7,211 bases of DNA from assembly GCA_050699035.1 (NCBI GenBank), contig JBOHDE010000205.1, forward strand, positions 1 to 7,211. The letters run 5' to 3'. Shown here piece by piece: positions 1-7,112 of this stretch; the stretch's first letter is position 1; every line of letters begins with the position of its first letter. The notes below the pieces were generated by a model. The model was not told the origin of the DNA. It made no database searches and was given only the letters and a program-made list of their open reading frames with translations. This DNA comes from WHTB01 sp050699035 (lineage in GTDB: Bacteria > Actinomycetota > Actinomycetes > Propionibacteriales > Nocardioidaceae). The position numbers and the translations under genes were made by a program.

Positions 1-754
1 TGTCGTCGTCGACCCGCACCGACACCCGTGGGTTGGTCGACGCCGGCACGTACGAGTCGAGTGCGCCGGCCATCCGCTCGGTCGGCCCGCTCACCAGGCC
101 ACGCAGCAACAGGGTGGCGGTCTGGTCGGAGTCGGGGAGGTAGACCTGGTCCGGGACCAGGATCTTCGAGGTCGAGTCGAAGAAGTACAGCGTGTACGGC
201 CGGTAGTTGCGGTCGAAGACGTCGTGCGCGACCAGGGTCCCTTGGGGCGGGTTCGCGATGCGCCACTGGCCGTCGACCTCGACCAGCCGCAGCTGGCGCT
301 CGAAGTCGGTGGCGGCACCCCGGGTCGTGGCCCAGGAGCCGCGCCGGTCCAGCGACCCGATCCGGTCGGCAGCGAGTCGTACGACGCCGGCGGAGCCCGC
401 CCGCAGCGTCGGCGAGCCCTCGTAGACCGCGGTGCCGGCGTCGGGACGCCAGCGCCCGGCGGCCTCGTCGGTCATGAACTCCCTGACCACACCCGGGCTG
501 GCCGGCTGGGCCCGCATCGCCGCGATGTAACCGCGGACGATCGTCGCGGGGTCGGCGTCCTCGGCCGGTCCGAGGGCGTCGATCTGACGCTGCAGCGGCT
601 CCTCGTCGCCGGCGACCGCGCGCGGCCCGTCATGGACCGGTCCGCCGTCCGGCACCGACACGCAGCCGGCCGTCAGCACGGCCGGCACCAGCACGGCCAG
701 CAGCAGACCCACCCTCGGAGCCAGGCCGGGCGGCTCGGGGCGAGCCCCGCTCAC
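1..754 (-). CDS. lpqB: Lipoprotein LpqB, N-terminal part (truncated by window edge)
   Basis: This is the first 251 codons of a secreted lipoprotein, reading off the left edge without a stop. The GTG start overlaps the mtrB TGA (GTGA, 751-754), and a GGGGGTGG run just upstream can act as ribosome binding site. Residues 1-30 form a lipoprotein signal peptide: Arg5 and Arg14, a hydrophobic stretch at about 16-27, then the lipobox LTAGC with the lipidated cysteine at 31. The N-terminal LpqB domain follows, including WRIANPPQG at about 164-172 and YFFDSTSKILVPDQVYL from about 190. The segment TLLLRGLVSGPTERM at about 214-228 looks like the start of a GerMN domain. The usual C-terminal beta-propeller half (family length near 570-590 residues) lies outside the window. 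In mycobacteria LpqB interacts with the extracellular part of MtrB and affects MtrA phosphorylation; the same role here is inferred from the conserved, translationally coupled position. Confidence 0.93.
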   Translation of the reverse strand, partial: MSGARPEPPGLAPRVGLLLAVLVPAVLTAGCVSVPDGGPVHDGPRAVAGDEEPLQRQIDALGPAEDADPATIVRGYIAAMRAQPASPGVVREFMTDEAAGRWRPDAGTAVYEGSPTLRAGSAGVVRLAADRIGSLDRRGSWATTRGAATDFERQLRLVEVDGQWRIANPPQGTLVAHDVFDRNYRPYTLYFFDSTSKILVPDQVYLPDSDQTATLLLRGLVSGPTERMAGALDSYVPASTNPRVSVRVDDD

Positions 755-2373
755 GACCGGCCACCCCCGTCGTCGAGCCGTGCGTACGGTGTGCCGACGC
801 CACTGTGGCGGACGTCCTTCGGCACCAGCGGAAGCGGGCTACGGTCGATCGGCTCACCCGCCTGTCGTGGCAGGGTCAGCCGGAACTGCGTCCCATGCCC
901 CAGCTCACCCCACGCCTGCAGCCAGCCGCCATGCAGCCGGGCGTCCTCGCGGGCGATCGCGAGCCCCAGCCCGGTGCCGCCGCTGGTGCGGGCACGAGCC
1001 GGGTCGGCCCGCCAGAACCGGTTGAACACCAGCGACGGCTCGTCCTTGGCGAGGCCGACGCCGCGGTCGCGTACGGTCAGCGCGGCCGCGTGGTCAGAGG
1101 CGGCCACGGTGATCGTGATGTCGCTGCCCTCGCCGTACTCGATCGCGTTCACCACGAGGTTGCGGACGATCCGTTCGATCCGGCGGACGTCGGCCTGGGC
1201 GACACAGGGCCGGCCGGGGGTGCTCACCAGCAACGGACTGCCACGCCGCTCCGCCAGCGGGAGGGTTGCGGCGACGACCCGGTTGGCGAGGTCTGCGAGA
1301 TCCACCTCGTCGAGCTCGAGGGCGGCGACGCCGGCGTCGAAACGGCTGATCTCCAGCAGGTCGGACAGCAACGACTCGAACCGGTCGAGCTCGGTCTGGA
1401 GCAGCTCGGCGGACCGGGCCGTGACACCGTCGAACTGGTCGCGCGCCTCGTGCAGCACGTCGGCGGCCATCCGCACCGTCGTCAAGGGGGTACGCAGCTC
1501 GTGCGACACGTCGGACACGAACCGGCGCTGCACCCGCGACAGCTCCTCGAGCTGACGGATCTGCTTCTGCAGGCTCTCGGCCATCTGGTTGAACGACGTG
1601 CCGAGCCGGGCGATGTCGTCCTCGCCGCGCACCAGCATCCGTTCCTGCAGGCGACCTGCGGCGAGCCGTTCGGCGATCCGGCGGGCCAGCCGTACGGGAG
1701 TGACCACCTGCCGGATGACGAGGTAGACAACACCGGCGACCAGGACGACCAACAGCGAGCCCGCCGTGAGCATGGCGCGCCGGACCACGTTCAGCGCATC
1801 CTCCTGCTCGTCCAGCGGGAACACGTAGGTCAGGGCGTACGCGTCGTCGTCGGCCGGCAGCCGCACCTCCGCCGCCACCAGCAGAGCGGGGACGGTGGCC
1901 TCCGCACCGGTCGGGTCGGGCACCCGCGCGTACGTCCACGCGCTCCGCGCCGGGTCCTCGGCGATTCGGCCGAGCAGCTCGGCCGGCACCTCGGACTGCC
2001 CGATCGCGGTCGACGAGGAGAAGCTGGCGAGCGGTCCGGAGAGCAGCACCTCGTACAGTCCACTGGCCGACCCCGGCTGGCTCAGGTCGAGATGCAGGTC
2101 GTCGAGGATCACCGGGCTGCTGTCAGGGTTGCCCGGGTCAGCGGTGAGCGCCTCCTGGGCCGTGTCGAAGCCCTCGGCCGCCTGCTGCAGCGACGCCACC
2201 CGTTTGCTCTCGATCAGGTTGTCGCTGACCTGCCGCAGCAGGGTCCACCCGACCAGCACGACGACGATCGCCGACAGCAGCACGGTGAGCAGGACGACGC
2301 GGGCCTGCAGGGAGCGGCGCCACGACGTACCCAGGCTGGTCAGCAGCGCCAGCAGCCGGCGCAGCGCGTTCAT
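751..2373 (-). CDS. mtrB: Two-component sensor histidine kinase MtrB
   Basis: Membrane sensor kinase of the MtrAB system, 540 residues from the chosen ATG. It has a short cytoplasmic N-terminus (RRSLQARV before the membrane), TM1 at about 26-46, an extracytoplasmic sensor region of about 150 residues, TM2 at about 201-221, and a HAMP linker at about 222-273 with the motif VRGEDDIARLGTSFNQMAES. The dimerisation/phosphoacceptor box SDVSHELRTP puts the autophosphorylated histidine at 291. The ATP-binding domain has an N-box (RNLVVNAIEYG, Asn409), a G1 box (DRGVGL, about 436-441), an F-box (VFNRFWRAD) and a G2 box (GGTGLGLAI, about 465-473). All catalytic motifs are intact. The start at 2373 lies 7 bases after the mtrA stop, with GAAGGG in front of it. 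An in-frame GTG at 2409 would add 12 residues and overlap mtrA. The tail after the kinase domain (about 30 residues) is short and polar. Confidence 0.96.
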   Translation of the reverse strand: MNALRRLLALLTSLGTSWRRSLQARVVLLTVLLSAIVVVLVGWTLLRQVSDNLIESKRVASLQQAAEGFDTAQEALTADPGNPDSSPVILDDLHLDLSQPGSASGLYEVLLSGPLASFSSSTAIGQSEVPAELLGRIAEDPARSAWTYARVPDPTGAEATVPALLVAAEVRLPADDDAYALTYVFPLDEQEDALNVVRRAMLTAGSLLVVLVAGVVYLVIRQVVTPVRLARRIAERLAAGRLQERMLVRGEDDIARLGTSFNQMAESLQKQIRQLEELSRVQRRFVSDVSHELRTPLTTVRMAADVLHEARDQFDGVTARSAELLQTELDRFESLLSDLLEISRFDAGVAALELDEVDLADLANRVVAATLPLAERRGSPLLVSTPGRPCVAQADVRRIERIVRNLVVNAIEYGEGSDITITVAASDHAAALTVRDRGVGLAKDEPSLVFNRFWRADPARARTSGGTGLGLAIAREDARLHGGWLQAWGELGHGTQFRLTLPRQAGEPIDRSPLPLVPKDVRHSGVGTPYARLDDGGGRS

Positions 2374-2380
2374 CGGCCCT

Positions 2381-3076
2381 TCAGGCGGGGCCGGCCTTGT
2401 ATCCGACACCTCGCACCGTCAGCACGATCTCGGGATCCTCGGGATCCTTCTCGACCTTGGCCCGCAGGCGCTGGACGTGCACGTTGACCAGGCGGGTGTC
2501 GGCAGCATGCCGGTAACCCCACACCTGCTCCAGCAGGACCTCGCGGGTGAAGACCTGCCAGGGCTTGCGCGCCAGGCACACCAGCAGGTCGAACTCGAGC
2601 GGGGTGAGGTTGATCGCGATGCCGTCCCGCTTGACCGTGTGCCCCGCGACGTCGATGGCCAGGTCACCGACGGTCAGGGACTCGGGTGCCGGCTCGTCGT
2701 ACCGCCGCACCCTGGCCCGGATCCGCGCGACCAGCTCCTTCGGCTTGAACGGCTTGACGATGTAGTCGTCGGCGCCGGACTCCAGGCCGAGTACGACGTC
2801 GACGGTGTCGTTCTTCGCCGTCAGCATGACGATCGGCACCCCCGACTCGAGCCGGATCTCGCGGCACACGTCGATGCCGTCCTTGCCCGGCAGCATCAGG
2901 TCGAGGAGGACGAGCTCGGGCCGGTGCTCACGTACTGCGGGCATGGCCTGGTCCCCGGTCATGCACACCACGGGCTCGAAGCCCTCGTTGCGGAGCACGA
3001 TCGTGAGCATCTCGGCCAGCGCCGCGTCGTCGTCGACGACCAGCACCTTGCCCTTGGTCACCTTGGCGGTCTCCAT
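2381..3076 (-). CDS. mtrA: DNA-binding response regulator MtrA (OmpR/PhoB family)
   Basis: Cytoplasmic transcription factor, 231 residues, close to the usual size. The receiver domain (about 10-122) has the acidic pair in VLVVDDD (Asp15/Asp16), the phosphoacceptor Asp59 in LVLLDLMLPG, the switch Thr86 in IVMLTAKND, and Lys108 in DDYIVKPFKPKEL. The C-terminal winged-helix domain (about 133-229) contains LTPLEFDLLVCLARKP, REVLLEQVWGYRHAADTRLV and the recognition-helix segment NVHVQRLRAKVEKDP, ending in VLTVRGVGYKAGPA. This ending and the block TVDVVLGLESGADDYI are near-identical to what I recall of mycobacterial MtrA, so the specific assignment is secure. Work in other actinobacteria shows MtrA binding upstream of cell wall, division and osmoprotection genes. 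The ATG at 3074-3076 is preceded by two copies of GAGGA, 9 bases apart (see the separate repeat entry). The gene follows ahcY after 36 bases, so read-through from ahcY is possible; no promoter is evident in the gap. Confidence 0.97.
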   Translation of the reverse strand: METAKVTKGKVLVVDDDAALAEMLTIVLRNEGFEPVVCMTGDQAMPAVREHRPELVLLDLMLPGKDGIDVCREIRLESGVPIVMLTAKNDTVDVVLGLESGADDYIVKPFKPKELVARIRARVRRYDEPAPESLTVGDLAIDVAGHTVKRDGIAINLTPLEFDLLVCLARKPWQVFTREVLLEQVWGYRHAADTRLVNVHVQRLRAKVEKDPEDPEIVLTVRGVGYKAGPA

Positions 3077-3093
3077 GCGTCCTCTGCGTCCTC
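3075..3093 (-). repeat. 9-bp tandem duplication of the mtrA ribosome binding site
   Basis: On the coding strand the sequence is GAGGACGCA twice in a row, then TG. The second copy supplies the A of the mtrA ATG. The units, read on the plus strand, are 3076-3084 and 3085-3093 and are identical. This gives two Shine-Dalgarno cores: a proximal GAGG with 4 bases before the ATG and a distal GGAGG with 13. Neither has ideal spacing. Only the duplication itself is seen; an effect on translation is inference. Confidence 0.7.
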
Positions 3094-3112
3094 CGTCCCC
3101 TCGACCCTGACG

Positions 3113-4543
<1,431 letters not shown>

Positions 4544-4548
4544 GGGAT

Positions 4549-4553
4549 TCCTT
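4549..4553 (-). promoter_or_regulatory. Ribosome binding site of ahcY
   Basis: The coding strand reads AAGGA, five bases (ATCCC), then ATG. This well-spaced site decides the ahcY start at 4543 over the longer open frame that continues upstream to 4729, where the in-frame ATG candidate at 4642 has no comparable site. Confidence 0.75.
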
Positions 4554-4665
4554 AACGAAGCGGTGGTGTCAACCCCACCAGGGTAGTGGCAGCCGTCTCG
4601 AAACCCGGACTCAGGCGTTCCGGCGGCGGCGTCGGTGGTCATCCGATCATGCGCGCCGGCCTCCC

Positions 4666-4689
4666 GAACGGCACGGACCCGTGCCGTTC
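4666..4689. terminator. Hairpin-forming inverted repeat; possible terminator of the manA-CDF transcript
   Basis: The arms GAACGGCACGG (4666-4676) and CCGTGCCGTTC (4679-4689) are perfect complements separated by two bases, so an RNA would form about 10 pairs closed by a tetraloop. It lies about 230 bases downstream of the CDF stop. No U-tract follows on either strand, so it is not a classical intrinsic terminator, although hairpins without a U-tract are often proposed as actinobacterial terminators. As a DNA palindrome it could equally be a protein-binding site for ahcY control. The hairpin itself is certain; the role is open. Confidence 0.4.
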
Positions 4690-4712
4690 CCGACCAGCCC
4701 CACCTCTGCAGC

Positions 4713-4743
4713 CGTGGGGGTGATCCCACACGCGTGGGGGTGA
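4713..4743. repeat. Pair of 11-bp direct repeats at 20-bp spacing
   Basis: CGTGGGGGTGA occurs exactly at 4713-4723 and 4733-4743, so the two copies lie about two helical turns apart on the same DNA face. The segment between them begins with TCCCACACGC, which with the second copy makes a CCCAC/GTGGG inverted repeat (4725-4729, 4734-4738). A further CCCCAC (4698-4703) pairs with GTGGGG (4714-4719). The arrangement resembles a tandem operator, but no regulator is assigned. Confidence 0.45.
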
Positions 4744-4766
4744 GTACGCCGCGGCGGGCCGCATCC

Positions 4767-4903
4767 GCACCGGGATGCGCCGAGTGGTGGCAGATGGTGC
4801 ACGAACGGCGGGCTTCTGCACCGGGATGCGCCGAGTGGTGGCAGATGGTGCACGAACGGCGGGCTTCTGCACCGGGATGGGCCGAGTGGTGGCAAATGGT
4901 GCA
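4767..4903. repeat. 51-bp tandem repeat array, 2.7 copies
   Basis: Two identical 51-bp units (4767-4817 and 4818-4868) are followed by a 35-base partial third unit (4869-4903) that differs at two positions: C to G at unit base 12 and G to A at unit base 27. Each unit begins GCACCGGGAT and contains GTGGTGGCAGATGGTGCA. The unit ends carry complementary hexamers, TGCACC and GGTGCA. They can pair within a unit (for example 4817-4822 with 4847-4852) or across a unit boundary (4796-4801 with 4817-4822, extended by GAA/TTC around a one-base bulge). A CGGCGGGC at 4752-4759 recalls the end of a unit and may be a remnant. The array starts 17 bases after the CDF stop codon in transcription order. Length and placement recall mycobacterial MIRU-type minisatellites, but homology is not claimed. 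Confidence 0.85.
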
Positions 4904-4919
4904 GGGGTGCAGCGAAACC

Positions 4920-5906
4920 TCAGTGGGCGGCGGGGCTCGCGGGTGGCTCGGGTCGCGGATCCGGCTCGTAGTCGCTGCGGTAGACGTCGGGCTCGAGGTA
5001 GATCACCCGGGCCAGCGGCTCCGCATCGCGGATCCGGCGCTCGGCGGCGTCGATGGCAGCGGCCACGTCGGCAGCGCTGGTCGACCCAGGCACCCCGATC
5101 TTCGCCGCGACCAGCAGCTCGTCCGGGCCGAGGTGCAGCGTCTTCATGTGGATGACCCGGTCGATCGCCGACTCGGACTCGATCGCCGCGCGGATCCGCC
5201 GAACGGCCGCCGGCGCGGCGCCCTCGCCGACCAGCAGGCTCTTGGTCTCGATCGCGAGCACGACCGCGATCGTCACCAGCAGCAGCCCGATCGCCGCCGT
5301 GCCGGCGACGTCCCACATCGCGTTCCCGGTCAGCAGCGCTGTGCCCACGCCGATCAGCGCGAGCACCAAGCCGATCAGCGCACCGAGGTCCTCGAGCAGG
5401 ATCACCGGCAGCTCCGGCGACTTGGCGTTCCGGACGAACTCGACCCACCCGGCGTCGCCCCTGGCCTTGTTGGACTCGACGATCGCGGTACGGAAGGAGA
5501 AGCTCTCCATCACGATCGCGCCGCTCAGGACCGCGATCGCCACCCACCAGTACGGGCCTTCGAGCAGCTCGTTCGGGTGGCCCTCACGCACCTCGTGCCA
5601 CTTGTGGTACGCCTCGTACAGCGCGAACAGCCCACCGACGCTGAACAGCACGATCGAGACGATGAACGCGTAGATGTAGCGGTCCCGCCCGTACCCGAAC
5701 GGGTGCTGCTCGGTGGCCTCCCGCTGCGACCGTTTGCCGCCGAACAGCAGCAGGCCCTGGTTGCCGGAGTCGGCGACCGAGTGGATCGCCTCCGCCAGCA
5801 TCGACGACGCACCGGTGAGGGCGAAGGCGATGAACTTGAGCACGGCGATGCCCACGTTGGCCAGCAGCGCGGCGACGACCGCCTTGGTACCGCCCTCAGT
5901 GCTCAT
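4920..5906 (-). CDS. Cation diffusion facilitator family transporter (ZnT9/SLC30A9-like)
   Basis: Inner membrane protein of 328 residues, predicted to export divalent metal, most likely zinc, by proton exchange. It has six putative helices: about 10-31, 37-57, 78-101, 117-135, 166-192 and 199-220. These are followed by a cytoplasmic C-terminal domain (about 230-308) and a Pro/acid-rich tail ending in PEPPASPAAH. Helix 2 holds AEAIHSVADSGNQ with the metal ligands His42 and Asp46, followed by the subfamily motif HPFGYGRDRY (68-77) and FSVGGLFALYEAYHK. Helix 5 reads VILLEDLGALIG (Glu172, Asp173) instead of the canonical HxxxD, as in the SLC30A9-like branch, so the metal and even transport activity are less certain. 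The ATG lies 9 bases after the manA stop, with only a weak GAGCG as ribosome binding site, suggesting translational coupling. No metal-regulator site is visible. Confidence 0.9.
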   Translation of the reverse strand: MSTEGGTKAVVAALLANVGIAVLKFIAFALTGASSMLAEAIHSVADSGNQGLLLFGGKRSQREATEQHPFGYGRDRYIYAFIVSIVLFSVGGLFALYEAYHKWHEVREGHPNELLEGPYWWVAIAVLSGAIVMESFSFRTAIVESNKARGDAGWVEFVRNAKSPELPVILLEDLGALIGLVLALIGVGTALLTGNAMWDVAGTAAIGLLLVTIAVVLAIETKSLLVGEGAAPAAVRRIRAAIESESAIDRVIHMKTLHLGPDELLVAAKIGVPGSTSAADVAAAIDAAERRIRDAEPLARVIYLEPDVYRSDYEPDPRPEPPASPAAH

Positions 5907-5915
5907 GGTCGCTCA

Positions 5916-7091
5916 TCATGCCCGACCGGCTGTGACCCGCAACAACGTGCCACGCCCGGACACTCGGACGGCTCCCCCGTCGGCCGCCGCGAACGCCGCC
6001 TGGCCCGCCCGCAGCTCGACACCGGCCTCGTCGTCGGACACCGCGAACCCGCCGTCCAGGCAGCAAAAAACCTCCGGCCCGGGTACGTCGGTGAGCGTGA
6101 CCCCCAGTGCCCCCGCTGGACCCGTCACGACCGACAGCGCGAACCGCGGAGTGTCCGGCGCGAACACCCGCTCGGCACCCTCGTCGTACGCCACGACCGC
6201 GGCCACCGGCGGGACGCCCTGCGTGTGCAGCGCCGTCAGCAGCAGGTCGACGTCGACATGCTTCGTCGTCAACCCGGCCCGGATCGTGTTGTCGGAGTTG
6301 GCCTGCACCTCGAACGCCGTCCCGCCGAGGTAGGTGTGCGGCTGGCCCGGCCGTACGAGCAGGCACTGACCCGGTGCGAGCAGGTGCGGCTGCAGCAGTA
6401 CCGCCAGCGACACGGCGGCGTCGTCCGGATAGTGCCGGGCGACCTCGCCGAGCATCGCCGCGGACCAGCCCCAGTCCGGGTCGTCGGCCAGCGCGGCGCA
6501 GCGCGACTCGATCTGCGCGACGGCCGCACCGGGGTCGATGCCGGTGAGCAGCCGCTCGGCCTCAGTGCTCAGCGCGGCGGCGCCGAACCGCCGGACGGAG
6601 GCGAGGGTCGGTGCGAGGACCGGCAGGTCGAGGACGTCCAGCCAGCCGACCAGGTCGTCGACCGGGCGGAAGCCGCAGAGCGCCTTGAACGGCGACATCG
6701 CGTAGACCATCTCGACCTTCGCCAGGTCGTCGGGGTAGGTCCGCAGCGGGCTGTCGCGGTCGACGGCGGCCGCCTCCTCGGCGGCGAACCCGGCCGCCGC
6801 CAATCGGCTGTCGGGGTGGACCTGCAGCGACAGCGGTTCCGCGACCGCGATCACCTTGGCCAGGAACGGCAGCCGATGCTCCCCGGCGAAGCGCGCACCG
6901 AGGTACCGGCCGGGATCGGCAGCGACCAGCCCGGCGAGGTCGACGCCGTCGAGTCGGGAGCTGTCCCGCTCGTGCGCGCCGATCCACAGCTCGGCCTGCG
7001 GCTCACCGTCCGGCGCGACGCCGAGCAGCTTCGGGATCACCTCGGTGGACCCCCAGGCATAGCGGCGCACCGGGTTGTCGAGTCGTCTCAT
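5916..7091 (-). CDS. manA: Mannose-6-phosphate isomerase, class I
   Basis: Zinc-dependent cytosolic enzyme that interconverts fructose-6-phosphate and mannose-6-phosphate, supplying GDP-mannose for mannolipids, glycans and protein mannosylation. It has 391 residues, normal for the type I family. The N-terminus MRRLDNPVRRYAWGS matches the family opening. Zinc ligands are visible: Gln90 and His92 in PLSLQVHPDS, Glu127 in AKVEM, and His252 in RPGQPHTYLGG. The catalytic arginine is Arg271 in NSDNTIRAGLTTKHVDV. PFKALCGFRP (134-143) is the usual block after the zinc glutamate. The commonly found KPE motif reads KVE here, with the metal ligand kept. The C-terminal cupin part is divergent, as is common. 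The start codon lacks a clear Shine-Dalgarno (GAGTCCCCCTGCG precedes ATG), so initiation may depend on coupling to the gene 21 bases upstream or be leaderless. Confidence 0.95.
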   Translation of the reverse strand: MRRLDNPVRRYAWGSTEVIPKLLGVAPDGEPQAELWIGAHERDSSRLDGVDLAGLVAADPGRYLGARFAGEHRLPFLAKVIAVAEPLSLQVHPDSRLAAAGFAAEEAAAVDRDSPLRTYPDDLAKVEMVYAMSPFKALCGFRPVDDLVGWLDVLDLPVLAPTLASVRRFGAAALSTEAERLLTGIDPGAAVAQIESRCAALADDPDWGWSAAMLGEVARHYPDDAAVSLAVLLQPHLLAPGQCLLVRPGQPHTYLGGTAFEVQANSDNTIRAGLTTKHVDVDLLLTALHTQGVPPVAAVVAYDEGAERVFAPDTPRFALSVVTGPAGALGVTLTDVPGPEVFCCLDGGFAVSDDEAGVELRAGQAAFAAADGGAVRVSGRGTLLRVTAGRA

Positions 7092-7112
7092 CGCAGGGGG
7101 ACTCTACGTACG

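Larger units (their letters stand above)
4544..4919. other. 376-base intergenic region between the CDF gene and ahcY
   Basis: I see no convincing gene here. The region is the 3' trailer of the CDF gene and the 5' leader of ahcY. From the CDF side it holds a 51-bp tandem repeat (4767-4903), a pair of 11-bp direct repeats (4713-4743), a 10-11-bp hairpin (4666-4689), and about 110 bases of plain sequence before the ahcY ribosome binding site. A GGTGG/CCACC inverted repeat (4562-4566, 4575-4579) lies close to that site. The ahcY promoter should be in this interval, but no strong -35/-10 pair stands out. I do not recognise a known S-adenosylhomocysteine or S-adenosylmethionine riboswitch by eye. 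Confidence 0.7.

Noticed and set aside
224..1555. Plus-strand open frame opposite lpqB and mtrB.
   Set aside because: Arg/Ser/Pro-rich shadow frame; the minus strand carries clear homologues throughout.
4562..4579. GGTGG/CCACC inverted repeat near the ahcY ribosome binding site as a riboswitch expression platform.
   Set aside because: Only five base pairs, and no recognisable aptamer upstream.
4580..4585. TACCCT (minus strand) as an ahcY -10 box.
   Set aside because: It fits TANNNT, but no acceptable -35 lies 16-19 bases upstream, so it is not supported beyond chance.
4544..4729. In-frame upstream extension of ahcY (62 extra codons).
   Set aside because: The extension resembles non-coding leader, runs through the hairpin and has no good ribosome binding site, whereas the ATG at 4543 has AAGGA at proper spacing and matches the family start.
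4767..4903. CRISPR array.
   Set aside because: The units are directly adjacent with no variable spacers, and no cas genes are present.
4775..5155. Plus-strand frame with a repeated peptide (MRRVVADGARTAGFCTG).
   Set aside because: The repetition simply reflects the 51-bp DNA repeat being a multiple of three, and the rest of the frame is antisense to the CDF gene.
7101..7106. TAGAGT (minus strand) as a -10 box for a nearly leaderless manA transcript.
   Set aside because: Position would fit and manA lacks a clear ribosome binding site, but the -35 region is poor and the upstream gene is only 21 bases away; noted but not annotated.
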